A stretch of DNA of 64,000 bases from Lachnospiraceae bacterium (GTDB lineage: Bacteria > Bacillota > Clostridia > Lachnospirales > Lachnospiraceae), in contig DNUZ01000031.1 of assembly GCA_003507655.1 (NCBI GenBank), forward strand, positions 18,411-82,410, given 5' to 3'. Below are positions 63,841-64,000 of this stretch, piece by piece. Under the pieces are notes generated by a model. The model saw only the letters and a program-made list of their open reading frames with translations, had not been told where the DNA came from and did no database searches. Each line of letters begins with the position of its first letter. Within the stretch, counting starts at the first letter, position 1. The translations under genes were made by a program, and so were the position numbers.

Positions 63841-63902
63841 TGCAATATATCCGGCAATGTGGATAGCCTTGTCGATATAAATAAAAAAAGTGAAAAAAAG
63901 AG

Positions 63903-63931
63903 TTGACAGGCATAAAGTTTGGTGCTATTAT
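63903..63931 (+). promoter_or_regulatory. Strong promoter near the window end (P1)
   Basis: TTGACA (63903-63908), 17 bases, TATTAT (63926-63931), followed by a short GC-rich hairpin (CACCGC...GTGCGGTG). Confidence 0.8.
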
Positions 63932-63987
63932 AAAAGTCCACCGCGCAATGGTGCGGTGCGAAAGAAATAAAAAAATGAAAAAACCTG

Positions 63988-64000
63988 TTGACAAACGCAG
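63988..64000 (+). promoter_or_regulatory. Second promoter, -35 only, cut by the window end (P2)
   Basis: TTGACA at 63988-63993, 85 bases after the first. The -10 would lie outside the window. Tandem strong promoters are typical of rRNA operons. Confidence 0.5.

Noticed and set aside
63758..63994. A 78-codon - strand ORF at the window end
   Set aside because: It runs across two hairpins and the promoter elements and has no recognisable features.
1..64000. CRISPR arrays, tRNA or rRNA genes, tmRNA or other large RNAs
   Set aside because: No regularly spaced repeats, and no cloverleaf or conserved rRNA segments, were seen by eye. A covariance-model search would be needed to exclude small RNAs.

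Overview
The window looks like chromosomal DNA of a motile Gram-positive anaerobe of the family Lachnospiraceae, in the neighbourhood of Roseburia/Agathobacter. This is inferred from moderate-to-low GC, strong AGGAGG ribosome binding sites, a flagellin with FliS, a Tad pilus locus without an outer-membrane secretin, a split cobalamin-dependent methionine synthase and several proteins of types I know mainly from Lachnospiraceae. The exact species cannot be read from the sequence. Core genes are mostly on the + strand in short operons. I saw no tRNA gene, rRNA gene or CRISPR array.

Layout. 1-3.9 kb: a coiled-coil protein and an OmpR-type two-component system. 3.9-12 kb: an aconitase-family hydratase, an AI-2E-type transporter, a TPR/P-loop protein and the glycogen branching enzyme. 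12-17.3 kb: a late-flagellar block (large FliK-like protein, flagellin, FliS). Both the FliK-like gene and flagellin are preceded by sigma-28-type promoters, and a 27-codon leader ORF overlaps the flagellin start. 17.36-17.67 kb: a 312-bp palindromic MITE-like element with a 7-bp target duplication. 17.9-26.7 kb: a complete Tad/Flp pilus operon (TadV, TadZ, TadA, TadB, TadC, Flp, a DUF5702-like protein, two TadE-like pseudopilins, a second prepilin peptidase and an FHA protein). One TadE gene carries a perfect 21-bp inverted repeat around a 92-bp segment at its start. 26.8-41.1 kb: housekeeping genes (murG, a HIT protein, a flavodoxin/SCP2 fusion, pgi, a SleB-type wall hydrolase, an SPFH protein, argF, birA, coaX, dusB, greA, lysS).

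41.1-49 kb is a decayed mobile island. It holds pieces of a DUF6017-type replication initiator, a relaxase lacking its N-terminus, an excisionase-like HTH, a MazG-like fragment, an exonuclease fragment and a frameshifted uracil-DNA glycosylase-like gene. Two apparently intact Fic genes stand out in it, each preceded by its own pair of inverted operator-like repeats. 49-54 kb continues with accessory and damaged genes: a DUF4097-type lipoprotein, an ABC-2 permease remnant, an Rpn-type fragment and a chemoreceptor cut by one in-frame TAA.

54-58 kb is a methionine/one-carbon operon (metF, methionine synthase activation domain, metH). 58-63.7 kb holds a WYL regulator and a BceRSAB-type peptide-antibiotic sensing and resistance module with a matching operator. 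The last 100 bases carry two strong tandem promoter elements reading out of the window, as in front of an rRNA operon.

The items that most deserve a second look are the possible invertible switch or start-codon hairpin in tadE, the MITE, the paired Fic operators, the flagellin leader ORF, the tandem Ada-like cysteine motifs on a pseudopilin, and the missing start codons in three genes.
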